DNA of 16,284 bases from DASZYF01 sp035545535 (GTDB lineage: Bacteria; Actinomycetota; Actinomycetes; Mycobacteriales; CAJCIY01): NCBI GenBank assembly GCA_035545535.1, contig DASZYF010000042.1:1-16284 (forward strand), written 5' to 3'. Shown here piece after piece: positions 14,359 to 16,284 of the stretch (position 1 is its first letter; each line of letters begins with the position of its first letter). Under the pieces are notes generated by a model. It did no database searches. It was given only the letters and a program-made list of their open reading frames with translations, and was not told the origin of the DNA. Made by a program: the position numbers and the translations under genes.

Positions 14359-14778
14359 TCAGGACAGGTCGGGCAGGTTCGTGACGCAGTCCGGGCAGAG
14401 ACCCCGGAACTGCAGGTCGTAGGAGGTGACGGCGAAGCCGGTCGTCGCGGCGACCGACTGCAGCAGCGCCGTCGGGACGGGCGCCTCGACGTCGAGGGCC
14501 CGGCCGCAGGACTCGCACACGAGGTGGTCGTGCCGGTCGACCCGCGCGTCGTAGCGCGAGGCCGCGCCCTCGCCGATCTTCAGCTCCAGCGCGAGGCCGG
14601 TGCTGACGAGCAACGCGAGCGTGCGGTACACGGTGGCCGCGCCGATCCCGGGCGTGCTCGCCTTGACGCGCTCGTAGACCTCGCTGGCGGTCGGGTGGTC
14701 GTGCGAGGCCGTGAGCGCGTCGAGCACGGCCCGGCGCTGCGGGGTCAGCCGCAGGTCGGGGGCGGTCGGGACGGTCAC
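14359..14778 (-). CDS. Fur-family regulator, PerR-type peroxide sensor
   Basis: This 139-residue regulator has an N-terminal winged helix (LTPQRRAVLDAL, then ATVYRTLALLVSTG as recognition region) and a C-terminal dimer domain. The structural zinc site is complete: Cys88-x2-Cys91 and Cys128-x2-Cys131. The sensing metal site matches Bacillus PerR position by position: His28 (PerR His37), Asp77 (Asp85), His83 and His85 (His91, His93), and Asp96 (Asp104). The Asp at the last position is typical of PerR rather than Fur, so Fe-dependent histidine oxidation by peroxide is the likely signal. It is cotranscribed with the rubrerythrin gene, which fits. The start is GTG 14778 with AGGA nine bases upstream; the frame runs further upstream but through the promoter. 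A palindrome just upstream suggests autoregulation. A general FurA or Zur role is less likely but not excluded. Confidence 0.93.
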   Translation of the reverse strand: MTVPTAPDLRLTPQRRAVLDALTASHDHPTASEVYERVKASTPGIGAATVYRTLALLVSTGLALELKIGEGAASRYDARVDRHDHLVCESCGRALDVEAPVPTALLQSVAATTGFAVTSYDLQFRGLCPDCVTNLPDLS

Positions 14779-14796
14779 GGTCGTTGATCCTCGCAC

Positions 14797-14826
14797 ACGG
14801 TGAGAACGCTTCTCAGTCTCACCGTA
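14797..14826 (-). promoter_or_regulatory. Candidate PerR/Fur operator overlapping the regulator promoter
   Basis: ACGGTGAGA (14797-14805) and TCTCACCGT (14817-14825) form a perfect 9-bp inverted repeat. Nested inside is TGAGAACGCTTCTCA (14801-14815), 15 bp long with 6-bp arms, the size of a Fur-family 7-1-7 box. The TCTCA half-site occurs twice in tandem (14811-14815, 14817-14821). TACGGT read on the minus strand (14826 to 14821) fits a -10 box, so the palindrome would cover the start of transcription, a good place for repression. The repeat ends 19 bp before the GTG start. Confidence 0.65.
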
Positions 14827-14881
14827 GCGCGCGTCGCCCACCGGTCTCGCGCCCGGGCGGGGAGGACGCCGCCGCTGTCGA

Positions 14882-14893
14882 TAAGGTCCGAGC
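14882..14893 (+). promoter_or_regulatory. Candidate -10 element for the leaderless receiver-like gene
   Basis: TAAGGT at 14882-14887 fits TANNNT, and six bases separate it from GTG 14894, so the message would begin at the start codon. No ribosome site is present. It is the third such arrangement in the window. Confidence 0.55.
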
Positions 14894-15334
14894 GTGCCCA
14901 CCGTCCTCGTGTACGGCGACGACCCCGTGTTCCGCGAGCGCATCCGCCTCGCGGCGGGCCGCCTGCCCGGCGGCACCGAGCTCGGCCCGGTCGACTACGT
15001 CGAGGCCGCGGCGTCCGGAGCGGTCGTGCGCGCGGCCGCCGAGGGAGGCATCGACGCCTTCGTGCTCGACGGCGAGGCCTGGCCCGCGGGCGGCCTCGGC
15101 GTGTGCCGCCAGCTGAAGAACGAGGTGCCGAGCTGCCCGCCGATCCTCGTGGTCATCGCGCGCGACGCGGACCGCTGGCTCGGCAAGTGGTCGATGGCCG
15201 ACGCGGTCCTCACCACCCCGCTGGACCCGGCCGAGGTCGCGAGCACGCTGGCCCGGCTGCTGACCCACGCCGCGGCGCAGCTGCCCGAGCCCCCCGCCCG
15301 CAAGGGCCTGCTCGGCCGCCTGCTCCCCTCCTAG
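14894..15334 (+). CDS. Atypical response-regulator receiver domain protein
   Basis: This 146-residue protein looks like a lone CheY-like receiver. Strand 1 is PTVLVYGDDP with the acidic pair Asp9-Asp10, and FVLDGEAWPAGGLG places Asp59 at the phosphoacceptor site. PPILVVIARDADRWL is strand 4, and DAVLTTPLDPAEV is strand 5. The lysine that normally precedes Pro in the strand-5 KP motif is Thr, and the usual Thr/Ser after strand 4 is Ala. Phosphorylation, if it happens, would not switch the fold in the normal way. There is no output domain, only a Pro/Arg-rich tail ending KGLLGRLLPS. As I recall, similar short proteins precede trpD in other actinobacteria; their role is unknown. trpD starts 11 bp after the stop, so the two are likely cotranscribed. 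The start is GTG 14894, from the leaderless promoter. Confidence 0.8.
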   Translation: MPTVLVYGDDPVFRERIRLAAGRLPGGTELGPVDYVEAAASGAVVRAAAEGGIDAFVLDGEAWPAGGLGVCRQLKNEVPSCPPILVVIARDADRWLGKWSMADAVLTTPLDPAEVASTLARLLTHAAAQLPEPPARKGLLGRLLPS

Positions 15335-15345
15335 CCCCCACCGCG

Positions 15346-16284
15346 ATGACCGAGCGGCGGTGGCCGGACCTGCTCGCCGCGCTGCTCGCCGGCACGGACC
15401 TCGACGCCGACGCCTGCAGCTGGGCGCTCGGCGAGATCCTCGCCGGCAACGCGACGCCGGTGAACATCGCGTCCTTCGCCGTCGCGCTGCGCGCCAAGGG
15501 CGAGACGCCGGCCGAGATCAGCGGTCTCGTCGCCGCCATGCTCGCGGCGGGGACCAGGCTGGAGCTGCCGGCCGAGGTCGCGGCCCGCCGGCTGGTCGAC
15601 ACGTGCGGCACCGGCGGCGACCGTCGCAACACCGTCAACATCTCCACGATGGCGGCCCTGGTCGTCGCGGGCGCGGGCGAGACCGTGGTGAAGCACGGCA
15701 ACCGGGCGGCGTCGTCGGCGTCCGGCTCGGCCGACGTGCTCGAGGCGCTCGGCATCCCGGTCGGGCTGCCACCCGCGGGCGTCGCCCGGTGCGTCGCCGA
15801 GGCGGGCATCGGGTTCTGCTTCGCGCCGGTCTTCCACCCGGCCATGCGGCACGCCGGCCCGACGCGGGGCGAGCTCGGCGTCCCGACGTTCTTCAACGTG
15901 CTCGGCCCGCTCGCGAACCCCGCGCAGCCCGCGGCGCAGCTCGTCGGCGTGGCCGACCCTCGCCTCGCCCCGATCGTCGCCGACGTGCTCGCCGCGCGTG
16001 GCGCGGCGGCGCTGGTGGTCCGCGGGGAGGAGGGGCTGGACGAGCTCACACTCGCGGGCCCGTCGCAGGTGTGGGAGGTGCGCGACGGCGAGGTGACGCC
16101 GGGGACGCTCACGCCCGAGGACGCGGGCTGCGGCCGCGCGCCCGTCGAGGCGCTCGTCGGCGGTGACGCGGCCGCCAACGCCGACTGCGCGTTGCGGGTG
16201 CTCGCCGGCGAGGAGCGCGGCCCGATCCGCGACGCCGTCGTCCTCAACGCCGCGGGCGCCCTCGTGGCCGCCGCCCCGGTCGCC
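15346..16284 (+). CDS. trpD: Anthranilate phosphoribosyltransferase (partial, C-terminus outside window)
   Basis: The window holds the first 313 codons of an enzyme of about 345 residues. It joins anthranilate to phosphoribosyl pyrophosphate, the second step of tryptophan synthesis. The N-terminal helical domain has ILAGNATPVNIASFAVALRAKGET. The PRPP site has DTCGTGGDRRNTVNIST and the anthranilate/PRPP loop KHGNRAASSASGSADVLEALG. PTRGELGVPTFFNVLGPLANP and the Mg-binding GLDELT follow. The frame is open to the last base. ATG 15346 gives the expected N-terminus (MTERRWPDLLAALLAG); no ribosome site precedes it, so it probably depends on translation of the receiver gene 11 bp upstream. trpD next to ctaE-qcrCAB is the usual actinobacterial neighbourhood, though here five genes lie between. 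Confidence 0.96.
   Translation, partial: MTERRWPDLLAALLAGTDLDADACSWALGEILAGNATPVNIASFAVALRAKGETPAEISGLVAAMLAAGTRLELPAEVAARRLVDTCGTGGDRRNTVNISTMAALVVAGAGETVVKHGNRAASSASGSADVLEALGIPVGLPPAGVARCVAEAGIGFCFAPVFHPAMRHAGPTRGELGVPTFFNVLGPLANPAQPAAQLVGVADPRLAPIVADVLAARGAAALVVRGEEGLDELTLAGPSQVWEVRDGEVTPGTLTPEDAGCGRAPVEALVGGDAAANADCALRVLAGEERGPIRDAVVLNAAGALVAAAPVA

Noticed and set aside
14524..14787. Plus-strand open frame opposite the PerR-type gene
   Set aside because: Antisense shadow with Arg/Gly/Val-rich composition. The minus frame has all Fur-family metal ligands.

Overview
This window reads as chromosomal DNA of a high-GC Actinomycetota. The actinobacterial marks are a CtaC-CtaD-CtaF oxidase set with the four-helix CtaF subunit, a QcrC-QcrA-QcrB branch with a diheme QcrC instead of a soluble cytochrome c, GTG starts, apparently leaderless genes with TANNNT -10 boxes, and trpD beside ctaE as in mycobacteria and streptomycetes. 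I cannot name the genus. I see no rRNA, tRNA, transposase, integrase or CRISPR array.

Layout. (1) 1-603, minus strand: the N-terminal 201 residues of a class V aminotransferase (cysteine desulfurase-like), cut by the window edge and divergent from ctaC across only 17 bp. (2) 621-3688, plus: ctaC, ctaD and ctaF, the aa3-type cytochrome c oxidase core, tightly packed. (3) 3762-5651, plus: a fused PabB-PabC protein for p-aminobenzoate synthesis, with a doubtful start. (4) 5659-7020, minus: a VAO/BBE-type FAD oxidoreductase, convergent with pabBC. (5) 7090-12189, minus: ctaE, qcrC, qcrA, qcrB and uppP in transcription order. ATGA overlaps join qcrC/qcrA and qcrA/qcrB, and uppP starts 18 bp after qcrB. 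(6) 12269-13168, plus: a CtaG-type oxidase assembly protein, divergent from ctaE, with a GC-rich dyad in the shared spacer. (7) 13199-14778, minus: a PerR-type Fur regulator, a short rubrerythrin and a DUF3501 protein, with a strong hairpin after rubrerythrin and a palindromic operator candidate before the regulator. (8) 14894-16284, plus: an atypical receiver-domain protein, then trpD, which runs off the right edge.

How it fits together. Groups 2, 5 and 6 supply most of the cytochrome bcc-aa3 respiratory supercomplex and one assembly factor: menaquinol is oxidised by QcrABC, electrons pass through the two QcrC hemes to CuA of CtaC and reach the heme a3/CuB site of CtaD. Group 7 looks like a peroxide-sensing and peroxide-removing module next to the respiratory genes. 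The locus is flanked by chorismate or anthranilate enzymes (PabBC on one side, TrpD on the other).

I do not see a wholly new multigene system. The most unusual points are the substituted PLP motifs in the aminotransferase beside ctaC, the PerR/rubrerythrin/DUF3501 module without an iron-sulfur partner gene, the overlapping palindromes before perR, the receiver-like protein before trpD that lacks the conserved lysine, and the missing normal start codon for pabBC.
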